Below, piece after piece: positions 51,133 through 59,181 of a stretch of DNA of 64,000 nucleotides (positions are counted from its first letter, which is position 1; every line of letters begins with the position of its first letter). The DNA is from Bradyrhizobium quebecense (GTDB lineage: Bacteria; Pseudomonadota; Alphaproteobacteria; Rhizobiales; Xanthobacteraceae). The stretch lies in contig NZ_CP088022.1 in the NCBI RefSeq assembly GCF_013373795.3, positions 5,456,001-5,520,000 on the forward strand, given 5' to 3'. A program made the translations under genes and the position numbers. The notes under the pieces were generated by a model. It ran no database searches. It was not told the DNA's origin and saw nothing but the letters and a program-made list of their open reading frames with translations.

Positions 51133-52617
51133 ATGGACGCGCTGGCGGCCTGGAACGGAACCAGGCTCGATAGAGGACCGGGAACGATCGGGCTCGAGAA
51201 GCCGGGTCTCTATGTCTTCCTGATCGCAGTCACGTCTCTGTACTACCTGTCGAACGGGCCGCTCCTGCTCGGCCACCTTGATCTCGGATGGCACCTCGCC
51301 GCCGGAGACCTGATTAGGGAGCGCGGCAATGTCCCCTTTCAGGATCCATGGTCATTCACCCTCGGCGACAGGCAATGGTACAATCTGTCCTGGCTCTGGG
51401 ACGTGATCGCCAGCGTGGCGTTTCAATACACGGGATATACCGGCCTCACATTGGCGGTCGTTGCATGTGGCGCCGTCATCACCGGATATCTTGCATCGAT
51501 CTGCCTGCGCAGCGGCGCCTCGACACTTGCGGTTGGCATTTCCGTTCTCGCCGCGTGCCTGCTTTACCCGGCGTTCGTGACCGCGCCGAATTCCTATCTC
51601 GCCGCTTCGCCGAACACCCCGACCATGTTGTTCTGCGTCGTTTTCTACGCAGAGTGCCTGAAGCGAACCAGATGGTTCTTGCTGCCGGTGATGATGGTGC
51701 TTTGGGCCAATCTGCACGGCGGCTTTGTGCTCGGGCTTTTCATCATCGGCGTTTTCGGCGCCGCCTCCGTACTCAGGCGGGACTGGGCAGGTCTTAAGAT
51801 CTACAGTTTCGCAGTTGCCGGCTGCCTTGTCGCAATCCTGATCAATCCTCTCGGCTGGCACATCTACGACGGCGTCACCACCACGCTGGGCCATTTTGCA
51901 CAGGCGAACATCACCGAGTGGTGGTCTTATTCCGCGAACTTCACCGTGCCCGGGAGCATTCCCGGCATCGTCTACATCGCGATATTTGCCGCGTTCGAGC
52001 TGCGCCACCCGGCTGCTTCGCCCGCTCCTCTGGAGTCGCGGCTGCTGTCCTGGCTGTTCCTGCTGCTGGGGTTCTATCAATACCGATACATGTCGTTCTT
52101 CTTCATGTTCGCAACGGTGCCGCTGGCGCTTCACATCGACCGGCTGCTGCCCAAACGACTGAACGACCTCAAGGTCCAAGGCTCGTTGCTGGTTGCCGGC
52201 ATTGTTGCAATGTGCGCGCTGCCGCCGACGCTGATGGTCGTCAAACCGGCTCTCGCGCTTCCGCAGCTGCTCTCGGAGCAGGATGCGCGCTATCTTCAAA
52301 GCCATTTTCCGCATGCACGGCTGCTGAACCACTGGAACGTCGGTGGCCTCCTGATCTTCTACACACGTGGTGCAGTGCCCGTGTTCATCGATGGCCGGTC
52401 GGCCACCGCCTATCCCGACGAGCTGCTGCGCGACTATTTCAGCCTGATCAAATGGGAGATCGATGAGACCGCCTGGGACACCGTGCTCGCCAAGTACAAG
52501 ATCGATACGGTGCTCTGGGTGAAGGCGCACGAACCGCTGAAGAGGTTCCTCGTGGACAAGAGAGGGTGGACCGAGGAATACGCAGGGTCGGATGAGGTCA
52601 TCTACGTGAAGCACTGA
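51133..52617 (+). CDS. Polytopic membrane protein (glycosyltransferase-39-like layout)
   Basis: A 494-residue protein with about 10-11 hydrophobic segments (GLYVFLIAVTSLYYL, STLAVGISVLAACLLYPAFV, WFLLPVMMVLWANLHGGFVL and others). The first periplasmic loop has HLDLGWHLAAGDLIRERGNV and PFQDPWSFTLGDRQWYNLSW, which resembles the Asp-containing loop of lipid-sugar glycosyltransferases. A soluble C-terminal part holds FIDGRSATAYPDELLRDYFS. The exact family is not recognised; a role in envelope glycan synthesis is possible. Stand-alone gene, convergent with GFA. Confidence 0.65.
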   Translation: MDALAAWNGTRLDRGPGTIGLEKPGLYVFLIAVTSLYYLSNGPLLLGHLDLGWHLAAGDLIRERGNVPFQDPWSFTLGDRQWYNLSWLWDVIASVAFQYTGYTGLTLAVVACGAVITGYLASICLRSGASTLAVGISVLAACLLYPAFVTAPNSYLAASPNTPTMLFCVVFYAECLKRTRWFLLPVMMVLWANLHGGFVLGLFIIGVFGAASVLRRDWAGLKIYSFAVAGCLVAILINPLGWHIYDGVTTTLGHFAQANITEWWSYSANFTVPGSIPGIVYIAIFAAFELRHPAASPAPLESRLLSWLFLLLGFYQYRYMSFFFMFATVPLALHIDRLLPKRLNDLKVQGSLLVAGIVAMCALPPTLMVVKPALALPQLLSEQDARYLQSHFPHARLLNHWNVGGLLIFYTRGAVPVFIDGRSATAYPDELLRDYFSLIKWEIDETAWDTVLAKYKIDTVLWVKAHEPLKRFLVDKRGWTEEYAGSDEVIYVKH

Positions 52618-52629
52618 CGCCGCGAGAGC

Positions 52630-52657
52630 TTCGGTCCTGATTCAAATCAGAACCGAA
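52630..52657. terminator. Terminator-like hairpin between convergent genes
   Basis: TTCGGTCCTGATT (52630-52642) and AATCAGAACCGAA (52645-52657) form a 13-bp stem with one mismatch and a very short loop. It lies between the stops at 52617 and 52664 and can serve both directions, although it has no strong T run. Confidence 0.5.
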
Positions 52658-52663
52658 CGTGCT

Positions 52664-53179
52664 CTAGAACATCCCCTCGCGCTCGCTGCGCTTCTTCTTT
52701 TTCGAACGCTGCCAGACCACGCCGGGATAGCCCTTCAGCGGCACCAGCGGCTCGCCGGTGTAGGCCCATTTCTGCAATTCCTCGATCGCGATGTGATAGA
52801 GCGGCTGCCGGCCGGTGCGCCCCGAAAACAGCGCGCGCGGGATGTTCACCATGTGCGGCGACCGCGCGCGCTCGTAGATGACGGGCGTGCCGCAATTGGC
52901 GCAGAAGCTGCGCGCGGTCTTGGTCGCGGCATCCTCGTAGCGCGAGAGCTCGCTCTCGCCTTGCGTGATGCGGAAGCGCTTCTTCCAGCTGCCGACATAG
53001 GTCGCATAAACCGCGCCATGGGCGCGGCGGCTCGCGGCGGTGTGATCGTGCCAGGCCCAGCGCGCCGGCACGTCGATCTCGAACCGTACCTTGCCGCACA
53101 GGCATTGACCGGGCGCGGGCTTTGCCAGCGCCACGGGCTTGGGCTTTTTCGTCGGTTCGAACTCGTCGTCCGGAAACAT
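52664..53179 (-). CDS. GFA-family (glutathione-dependent formaldehyde-activating) protein
   Basis: A 171-residue zinc protein. The GFA fold is shown by GQCLCGKVRFEIDVP with the first Cys pair, HDHTAASRRAHGA where the second Cys pair is replaced by His and Ser positions, and RSFCANCGTPVIYER with the third pair. The C-terminal half (LYHIAIEELQKWAYTGEPLV) is typical of longer members. Loss of the central Cys pair is unusual and may change metal content. It follows the OYE gene on the same strand, with a repeat between. Confidence 0.85.
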   Translation of the reverse strand: MFPDDEFEPTKKPKPVALAKPAPGQCLCGKVRFEIDVPARWAWHDHTAASRRAHGAVYATYVGSWKKRFRITQGESELSRYEDAATKTARSFCANCGTPVIYERARSPHMVNIPRALFSGRTGRQPLYHIAIEELQKWAYTGEPLVPLKGYPGVVWQRSKKKKRSEREGMF

Positions 53180-53190
53180 CGGGGATCACC

Positions 53191-53275
53191 GTCATTGCGA
53201 GCGAAGCGAAGCAATCCATCGACCCGCATGCGCGGAGCGATGGATTGCTTCGTCGCTTCGCTCCTCGCAATGACG
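53191..53275. repeat. Palindromic repeat (GTCATTGCGAGCGAAGC family), copy 1
   Basis: GTCATTGCGAGCGAAGCGAA with GCAATCCATC at the left is mirrored by GATGGATTGCTTCGTCGCTT with CGCTCCTCGCAATGACGG. A second copy is at 57937-58022. Located between the OYE gene and the GFA gene. Confidence 0.85.
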
Positions 53276-53295
53276 GCGCGTAAAGACCGCGTCGC

Positions 53296-54423
53296 CTACG
53301 CCTGCGCCATCTCGTCGTGCACGGGATAATCCGTGTAGCCCTTCTCCTCGCCGGCATAGAAGGTGGCGCGGTTGTACCTGGTCAGCGGATAGCCGCGCTG
53401 CAGGCGGCGCGGCAGGTCCGGGTTGGAGATAAAATAGCGGCCGAACGCGATCGCATCGGCATGACCTTCCGCGACTGCGCGCTGCGCGCTGTCGCCGACG
53501 AAGTTGCCGGCGGTGATCAGGACACCGCTCCACATCGGGCGATACAGCACCATCGCGGACGGCACGTTCTGCCAGTCGACCTCGGCGCGACCGGTGCCTG
53601 AGGCGCGCGGCTCGATGAAATGCAGATAGGCGAGCCCGAATTTGTCCAGTGCCTTGATGGCGTGGCTGTAGAGCGGCATCGGATCGGCCTCGCCGCTGCC
53701 ATTAGCGATGCCGTAGGGCGAAAGCCGCACGCCGACACGGTTGGCGCCCCACACCTCGGTCACCGCCTGCGTCACTTCCAGCAGGAAGCGGACGCGGTTC
53801 TCGATCGAGCCGCCATACTGATCGGTCCGCACATTGCTCTTCGATTGCAGGAACTGCTCGATCAGATAGCCATTGGCGCCGTGAATCTCGACGCCGTCGA
53901 AGCCGGCGGCGAGCGCATTCTCCGCGCCCTGCCTGTAAGCCTCCACCATCAGCGCGACCTCGGCGGTCTCGAGCGCGCGCGGCGTCTCGTACTCGACCAC
54001 CTTGCCATCAGCCGTCATGCACTTGAACTCGGCGGGGATCGCGACCGCCGACGGCGCGACCGGCAGCGCGCCATCCGGCTGGAACGAGGAATGCGAGACG
54101 CGGCCGACGTGCCAGAGTTGCAGGAAGATCAAGCCGCCCTTGGCGTGCACGGCATCGACCACCTCGCGCCAACCCGCGATCTGGGCCTCGCTGTAGATGC
54201 CGGGAACGCCGGGATTGCCGAAGCCGGTGGCAACGACGGGCGAGGCTTCCGCGATCAGCAGGCCGCCTTGCGTCGCGCGCTGCGCATAATATTCCGCGTT
54301 CATCGGCCGCGGCGCGAGGCTCGGCCGCGCCGCCCGCATCCGCGTCAGCGGCGCCATCACGACACGGTGCTTCAGCTCATAGGGACCGACCTTGAGCGGC
54401 GAAAACAGCGACGGAGGATTCAT
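53296..54423 (-). CDS. Old-yellow-enzyme-family alkene reductase
   Basis: A 375-residue FMN-binding TIM barrel. VVMAPLTRMRA (FMN-contacting start), LWHVGRVSHSSFQPDGALPV, the active-site pair in EIHGANGYLIEQFLQSKSNV, RTDQYGGSIENRVRFLLEV and GRYFISNPDLPRRL are classic OYE/NemA motifs. It reduces activated C=C bonds or nitro compounds with NAD(P)H. I take ATG at 54423 (MNPPSLFSPL); an ATG 15 bp earlier is possible. It is divergent from the ModE-like gene. Confidence 0.95.
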   Translation of the reverse strand: MNPPSLFSPLKVGPYELKHRVVMAPLTRMRAARPSLAPRPMNAEYYAQRATQGGLLIAEASPVVATGFGNPGVPGIYSEAQIAGWREVVDAVHAKGGLIFLQLWHVGRVSHSSFQPDGALPVAPSAVAIPAEFKCMTADGKVVEYETPRALETAEVALMVEAYRQGAENALAAGFDGVEIHGANGYLIEQFLQSKSNVRTDQYGGSIENRVRFLLEVTQAVTEVWGANRVGVRLSPYGIANGSGEADPMPLYSHAIKALDKFGLAYLHFIEPRASGTGRAEVDWQNVPSAMVLYRPMWSGVLITAGNFVGDSAQRAVAEGHADAIAFGRYFISNPDLPRRLQRGYPLTRYNRATFYAGEEKGYTDYPVHDEMAQA

Positions 54424-54585
54424 GCCTACCCCAAACATTCTTGTGTGGTTTCCGTTACGGTGTGGCGATGATCCGCCCCAGAAAGCCGGTTACCACTTTT
54501 CCGAACCGTGCCCGTTATGTCACGGGTTCATCTTGTTCGCAAAAGCAGGTAGTGGCAATCTAGCGAACAGACAAGCAGGCTTGCC

Positions 54586-54969
54586 ATGTCGAAAACGAGC
54601 GCCACATCGCTCCCCTCATTGAGCGTCCGCATCGATCTCGATGCCGAAGACCGCATCGGACCGGGCAAGATCCTGCTGCTCGAGCGGATCAAGGAATGCG
54701 GCTCGATCTCAGCCGCCGGCCGCGCCATGGACATGAGCTACAAGCGCGCCTGGGACCTGGTCGACGAGATCAACCGCATCTGCCGGCAGGCGGCGGTGGA
54801 ACGGCAGACCGGCGGCAAGAATGGCGGCGGCGCGGTGCTGACCCCGTTCGGCCTCTCCTTGGTGGCGCGCTACCGCAAGATCGAGCGCGATGCGGCCACC
54901 GCCGTGCGCAAGGATCTCGAGGCCCTGCGCAGCGACATCGGCAAGCCGAAGAAGGCCGCGGGGCGGTAA
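54586..54969 (+). CDS. ModE-like winged-helix regulator (DNA-binding domain only)
   Basis: A 127-residue protein with the N-terminal ModE winged helix: SVRIDLDAEDRIGPGKILLL, ERIKECGSISAAGRAMDMSY, KRAWDLVDEINRICRQAAVE, GGKNGGGAVLTPFGLSLVAR and YRKIE. The molybdate-binding (MOP) domains of full ModE are absent, as in many short family members. It probably represses a metal-linked gene. It is divergent from the OYE gene; no modABC genes are nearby, but a DUF2478-like remnant lies 3 kb away. Confidence 0.9.
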   Translation: MSKTSATSLPSLSVRIDLDAEDRIGPGKILLLERIKECGSISAAGRAMDMSYKRAWDLVDEINRICRQAAVERQTGGKNGGGAVLTPFGLSLVARYRKIERDAATAVRKDLEALRSDIGKPKKAAGR

Positions 54970-55167
54970 ACGCGGGAACCGGCGGCCGCAGCAAGCGACG
55001 CGTCGCGAAAATATCGAAAACAACCCCATGCAAAGTAGCCGGCGGCGGCCGGGCGTTCGACAAGGCAACTTGACGCGTCGGGCAAATCAGGGGTATATTT
55101 CTAATATTCAGAAACGGTGCGGGCGTTGACTGAAGGCTTCCCTCTACGAGCGAGCCGAACATTGAGA

Positions 55168-55237
55168 CCTGTCCCCCTCACCCGGATTGCATCTGTCGAT
55201 GCAATCCGACCTCTCCCCGCAGGCGGGGAGAGGTGAG
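55168..55237. repeat. Short palindromic repeat (CCTCTCCCC family)
   Basis: CCCCCTCACCCGGATTGCAT with CTGTCGATGCAATCC forms one hairpin (GATTGCAT/ATGCAATC) and GACCTCTCCCCGCAGGCGGG with GAGAGGTGAG another. This matches the right half of the larger unit at 58965-59181. Between the ModE-like gene and the ALDH stop codon. Confidence 0.7.
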
Positions 55238-55249
55238 AAGAAGCAAGCC

Positions 55250-56746
55250 CTAACCCGTCTTGATCCAGACCGCCTTGACGTTGAGATATTCCTCGACGTG
55301 CTGCTTGCCGGACTCGCGGCCGTAGCCGCTCATCTTGTAGCCGCCGAACGGCACCGCCGGATCCATCGCCTGGTAGCAATTGACCCAGACCGAGCCGGCA
55401 CGCAGCGCCTTCGCGACCTGGTGCGCCTTGCTGACATTGGTGGTCCAGACACCCGAGCCGAGGCCGAAGGTGGTGGCGTTGGCGCGCTTGATCAGTTCGT
55501 CCGGATCCTTGAACGAGATCGCCGAGATCACCGGGCCGAAGATCTCCTCCTGCGCGATGCGCATGTTGTCCTGCACATTGGCAAACACGGTCGGCTGCAC
55601 GAAATAGCCCTTCGACAGCGCGCCCTCGGTGAGACGGCCGCCGCCGGCCAGCGCCTTGGCGCCTTCCTTCTGGCCGATATCGAGATAGCCGGAGACGCGG
55701 TCCATCTGCTGCTGCGACACCAAGGGGCCGATCTGGGTGTTGGGATCGAGCCCGTTGCCGACCTGCAACTTCTTGCCGAACTCGGCGACGCGGCCGACGA
55801 ACTCGTCATAGACCTTCTGCTCGACGAACAGCCGCGTGCCGGCGCTGCAGATCTGGCCTGAATTGGCGAACACCGCCATCGCAGCGCCCGGCACCGCGGC
55901 GTCGAGATCGGCGTCGGCGAACACGATGTCCGGCGACTTGCCGCCGAGCTCGAGCGAAACGCGCTTGAGGTTGCCGGCCGACGCACGGATGATCGATTGT
56001 CCCGTGACGTGCGAGCCGGTGAAGGCGACCTTGTCGACATCCGGGTGCGACGCCAGCGCGGCGCCCGCGGTCTCGCCGTAGCCTGGCACGACGTTGACGA
56101 CGCCGGGCGGAATGCCGGCTTCCATGCAGAGTTCGCCGATGCGCAGCGAGGTCAGCGGCGATTCCTCGGCCGGCTTCAGCACCACGGTGCAGCCGGTCGC
56201 AATCGCCGGGCCGATCTTCCAGATCGAGGCGGTCAGCGGGCCGTTCCAGGGGATGATGGCGCCGACCACGCCGATCGGCTCCTTCAGCGTGTAGGAGAAT
56301 ATCTCGCCGGGCAGCGAGTTCTCGATGGTCTCGCCGTGGATCGCGGTGGCCTGACCGGCATAGTAGCGCAGCATGCCGAGCGCGCGCAGCTTGTTGCCGC
56401 GGGTGCGGCTGATCGGCGCGCCCATGTCGAGCGTGTCGAGCTGGGACAGCTCCTCGAAATTGGCTTCGACGAGCTCGGCGAGCTTGAGCAGCATGTTCTG
56501 CCGCTCGAACGGCTTCACCTTGCTCCAGGACCCTTCGAATGCGCGGCGCGCGGCCGCAACCGCACGGTTGATGTCCTCGGCATCGCCCTCAGCGACGGAG
56601 GCGAGCAATTCGCCGGTGGCGGGGTTGTGGGTTTCGAATGTCTTGCCGGAGGCGGCGTCGACCCATTTGCCGTCGATCAGCATCTTCTTGTAGGAGCCAT
56701 CGGCATAAGGATGGCGCGTGATCGGAACAGCCTGCGAGACAGCCAT
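55250..56746 (-). CDS. NAD(P)-dependent aldehyde dehydrogenase
   Basis: A 498-residue ALDH. IIPWNGPLTASIWKIGPAIA and VLKPAEESPL bind the cofactor, VSLELGGKSPDIV contains the general-base Glu, FANSGQICSAGTRLFVE the catalytic Cys, and EEIFGPVISAISFKDPDELI and FGGYKMSGYGRESGK close the domain. The whole resembles the betaine/phenylacetaldehyde-type ALDHs. The ATG at 56746 follows AGGGAG. It oxidises an aldehyde to an acid in the cytoplasm. It is divergent from the SDR gene at 57080, with about 330 bp between. Confidence 0.94.
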   Translation of the reverse strand: MAVSQAVPITRHPYADGSYKKMLIDGKWVDAASGKTFETHNPATGELLASVAEGDAEDINRAVAAARRAFEGSWSKVKPFERQNMLLKLAELVEANFEELSQLDTLDMGAPISRTRGNKLRALGMLRYYAGQATAIHGETIENSLPGEIFSYTLKEPIGVVGAIIPWNGPLTASIWKIGPAIATGCTVVLKPAEESPLTSLRIGELCMEAGIPPGVVNVVPGYGETAGAALASHPDVDKVAFTGSHVTGQSIIRASAGNLKRVSLELGGKSPDIVFADADLDAAVPGAAMAVFANSGQICSAGTRLFVEQKVYDEFVGRVAEFGKKLQVGNGLDPNTQIGPLVSQQQMDRVSGYLDIGQKEGAKALAGGGRLTEGALSKGYFVQPTVFANVQDNMRIAQEEIFGPVISAISFKDPDELIKRANATTFGLGSGVWTTNVSKAHQVAKALRAGSVWVNCYQAMDPAVPFGGYKMSGYGRESGKQHVEEYLNVKAVWIKTG

Positions 56747-56886
56747 GTTTGCACTCCCTGTAAAATGTCGGCTGAGGTGTTTTGGAAGCGTTATATCGAC
56801 AATTCTACAGCGCGGACGCGAAACCGTAAAGCGAGGCAAGCGTTGTCGAGGGTGGCGGGCATGAAAACCTCCCATGCGCCCGCGTG

Positions 56887-57000
56887 CATGGTGGGTGCGA
56901 TATGCTCATGGCGGGTGCGATATGCTAAAGCATGATGAGATCAGGTTGAGCCGGAACGGCGTCGAAAGTTCACCTCTCTCGCGGGAGAGGTGAACCGAAA
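56887..57000. repeat. 20-bp tandem duplication followed by a dispersed repeat arm
   Basis: CATGGTGGGTGCGATATGCT (56887-56906) is followed by CATGGCGGGTGCGATATGCT (56907-56926), one base different. Directly after, CTAAAGCATGATGAGATCAG with a CACCTCTC/GAGAGGTG hairpin resembles the start of the unit at 58965. The rest of the 333-bp gap between the ALDH and SDR genes should hold their promoters. Confidence 0.7.
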
Positions 57001-57079
57001 CCGCGCCGCGCCGATTCCACCATTACTCATCCTTCTTCATGGTTTGAACCTCAGCCACAGATGTGCCCGGAGACCGACG

Positions 57080-57931
57080 ATGCCCCACCCCGTGATATCA
57101 GCCAATCATGTTGCCGTGATCACCGGAGGCGCATCCGGCATCGGGCTTGCCGCGGCGACGCGGTTTGCCGAAGCCGGCATGAAGGTCTGCATCGCCGATC
57201 TCGGCGATGACAGGCTGAAGGCGGCGGCGGCAAAACTTTCATCTGCCGCACCTGGCGGCGCCGCCGACATCATGACGGCTGCGGTCGATGTCAGCCGCGC
57301 CGATGAGGTCGCAGGCCTCGAGGCCGCCGTCGCGAAAAGGTTCGGCGGCGCCGACATCCTGATGAACAATGCCGGCATCCAGCCCGGCAGCGCGATGTTC
57401 GGACCCGCGGACAATTGGCAGCGCATCCTGGGCGTCAATCTGTGGGGCGTCATCAACGGAACGCAGGCGTTTGCGCCCAACATGATCAAGCGCGGCCGGC
57501 CGGGGCTGATCATCAACACCGGCTCCAAGCAGGGCATCACCACGCCGCCGGGCGATCCCGCCTACAATGTCTCCAAGGCCGGCGTGAAGGCGTTCACCGA
57601 GGCTCTGCAGCACGAGTTGCGCAACACCGACGGCTGCGAGATCACGGCGCATCTCCTGATCCCGGGTTTTGTCTTTACCGGGCTGACCGCGCGCGGCCGC
57701 ACCGAAAAGCCCGCTGGCGCCTGGACTGCGGAGCAGACCGTCGACTTCATGATCGAGCACCTCGCCGCCGGCGATTTCTATATCCTGTGCCCCGACAACG
57801 ATGTACCGCGCGCGCTCGACGAACGCCGCATCCTCTGGGCCGCCGGCGACATCGTCGAGAACCGCCCGCCGCTGTCGCGCTGGCATCGGGATTTCGGCGA
57901 CGCGTTCGCGGCGTTCGTGAAGGGGAAGTAG
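57080..57931 (+). CDS. SDR-family oxidoreductase
   Basis: A 283-residue classical SDR: cofactor motif ITGGASGIGLAAATRFAEAG, NNAG in ILMNNAGIQPGSAMF, catalytic Ser/Tyr/Lys in INTGSKQGITTPPGDPAYNV and SKAGVK, and an Asp after the second strand (ADLGDD) that favours NAD. It starts at ATG 57080. The long C-terminal part (VFTGLTARGRTEKPAGAW, WAAGDIVENRPPLSRWHRDF) departs from FabG-like members. Substrate unknown; divergent from the aldehyde dehydrogenase, so an alcohol/aldehyde pathway is possible. Confidence 0.9.
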   Translation: MPHPVISANHVAVITGGASGIGLAAATRFAEAGMKVCIADLGDDRLKAAAAKLSSAAPGGAADIMTAAVDVSRADEVAGLEAAVAKRFGGADILMNNAGIQPGSAMFGPADNWQRILGVNLWGVINGTQAFAPNMIKRGRPGLIINTGSKQGITTPPGDPAYNVSKAGVKAFTEALQHELRNTDGCEITAHLLIPGFVFTGLTARGRTEKPAGAWTAEQTVDFMIEHLAAGDFYILCPDNDVPRALDERRILWAAGDIVENRPPLSRWHRDFGDAFAAFVKGK

Positions 57932-57936
57932 CCCCT

Positions 57937-58022
57937 CGTCATTGCGAGGAGCGAAGCGACGAAGCAATCCATGCATCCAAGGATGCGGAGAAGTGGAATG
58001 CTTCGCTTCGCTCGCAATGACG
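57937..58022. repeat. Palindromic repeat (GTCATTGCGAGCGAAGC family), copy 2
   Basis: CGTCATTGCGAGGAGCGAAG with CGACGAAGCAATCCATGCAT is mirrored by GGAATGCTTCGCTTCGCTCG with CAATGACG. Same family as 53191-53275. It begins six bases after the SDR stop codon. Confidence 0.85.
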
Positions 58023-58087
58023 TGGAAGTATCATCGAGCGCGGCTAATTCGCCCGCACGCGCCGCCGCGATCGTGATATATGACTGG

Positions 58088-58480
58088 ATATAGCTAGCGA
58101 TCCCGACGCCATCCTGCGCGACTTCGCCGGCGACCTGAAGGCGCACGGCTCGCGAGTCGTCGGCATGGTGCAGACCGGCCAATGCGCGGACACCAGCCTG
58201 TCGGCGGTGCTGGTGCCGCCGATCTCGTCATCGTCAACCGCTTCGGCAATCGGGAACGCGACGGCAAGGGCCTTGGCTTTGTGATCGAGCGCGCGCTCGA
58301 CGCCGATATTCCCGTCGTGATCGCGGTATCATGCCAAAGCTTTGCCGACTGGATCAGGTTCGCCGGCGGCATGAGCGTGAAGCTCGCCTGCGACCGTCAC
58401 GCGCTGGACGCCTGGTGGCGCGGCGTCTCGCTGCGGACCGCGGCCCGGATCGCACCACGGTCTGTGAGGCGTTCAAGTAG
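58088..58480 (+). pseudogene. DUF2478-like (NTPase-like) gene remnant
   Basis: Pieces of one protein occur in three frames: DPDAILRDFAGDLKAHGSRV with VGMVQTGQCAD, then ADLVIVNRFGNRERDGKGLG, FVIERALDADIPVVIAVSCQ and FAGGMSVKLACDRHALDAWW, and finally RTTVCEAFK with a TAG at 58478-58480. The order and the VNRFG motif suggest DUF2478 proteins, which are found near molybdate/molybdopterin genes. The middle segment expected between the first two pieces is missing, and no good start codon is visible. An old pseudogene with a deletion and at least one frameshift. The assignment is moderate. Confidence 0.55.
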
Positions 58481-58531
58481 AGGGGCTTTGTGGGGTGGGT
58501 ACGCTCTGCCATCCCACCTGCGGGCTATCAC

Positions 58532-58637
58532 CGTCATCCTGAGGAGCGCGCTCTTGCGCGCGTCTCGAAGGATGCACGGCCCGGCCGGTGGCCGTCGATC
58601 CTTCGAGACGCCGCTTCGCGGCTCCTCAGGATGACGG
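58532..58637. repeat. Palindromic repeat (GTCATCCTGAGGAGC family), copy 4
   Basis: CGTCATCCTGAGGAGCGCG, TCTCGAAGGATGCACGGCCC, GTCGATCCTTCGAGACGCCG and GCGGCTCCTCAGGATGACGG are arranged as in the copies at 31162, 37201 and 48979. It lies between the DUF2478-like remnant and the zinc-ribbon gene. Confidence 0.85.
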
Positions 58638-58668
58638 GACAATAGAACCGGATGCGTTAGGGGCTTGC

Positions 58669-58875
58669 CTACAGCGTTTCCTGCTTATGGTCGCAATTCT
58701 TGCAGGTAAACTTGACGCGGGACTGGCCCTTTTCCGCCTGCACCCGGTTCGGCGCGCCGCATTTGCCGCAAACGGCCTCGATCCGGGTCGTGCCCTGCTT
58801 GATGACCAGGTTCCGCTTTTCCATGGTCTCGCGGATCAGGCGCTCGGCCTCCTCGCGCAGCGATTGCTTCGACAT
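58669..58875 (-). CDS. Small zinc-ribbon protein
   Basis: A 68-residue protein: an N-terminal helix MSKQSLREEAERLIRETMEK, then RNLVIKQGTTRIEAVCGKCG, APNRVQAEKGQSRVKFTCKN and CDHKQETL. Two Cys-x-x-Cys pairs form a zinc ribbon. I start at ATG 58875 after GGTGGAG; two in-frame ATGs just upstream are alternatives. It is stand-alone and of unknown function, perhaps an RNA- or protein-binding accessory factor. Confidence 0.75.
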   Translation of the reverse strand: MSKQSLREEAERLIRETMEKRNLVIKQGTTRIEAVCGKCGAPNRVQAEKGQSRVKFTCKNCDHKQETL

Positions 58876-58964
58876 CATCTCCACCGGTCTTTGGTTAGCG
58901 GGCGGCGTCATAGCACGACCGCATGAAGCTTTGACAGCGGATATCGCACCTTATCCGTCAGCGC

Positions 58965-59181
58965 CTAAAGCGTGATGAGATCAAGTCGAGTTGGAGCGGC
59001 ATCGGAGGTCCACCTCTCCTTTGGGAGAGGTCGGCGCGAAGCGTCGGGTGAGGGGTTGCGGTCTCTCATTGGAACTGCGGCCCCTCACCCGATTTGCTGC
59101 GCAAATCGACCTCTCCCCGGTGGGGAGAGGTGACCCGAATCCGGGGCCAAACACGATTCAACCTAACTCGATCCCGCTCTA
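58965..59181. repeat. Long palindromic element touching the nitroreductase stop codon
   Basis: CTAAAGCGTGATGAGATCAA with GTCGAGTTGG at the left is loosely mirrored by GATTCAACCTAACTCGATCC with CGCTCTAG at the right, and inner arms are CACCTCTCCTTTGGGAGAGG, GAGGGGTTGCGG, CCGCAGTTCC-like and CCCCTCACCC, GACCTCTCCCCGGTGGGGAG. The last bases (CTA, 59179-59181) form the TAG stop of the nitroreductase gene, so the element reaches into its reading frame. Confidence 0.7.

Noticed and set aside
54392..54622. Small plus-strand open frame with CPLCHGF between the OYE and ModE-like genes
   Set aside because: No ribosome site, overlaps both neighbours' starts and has no family similarity.
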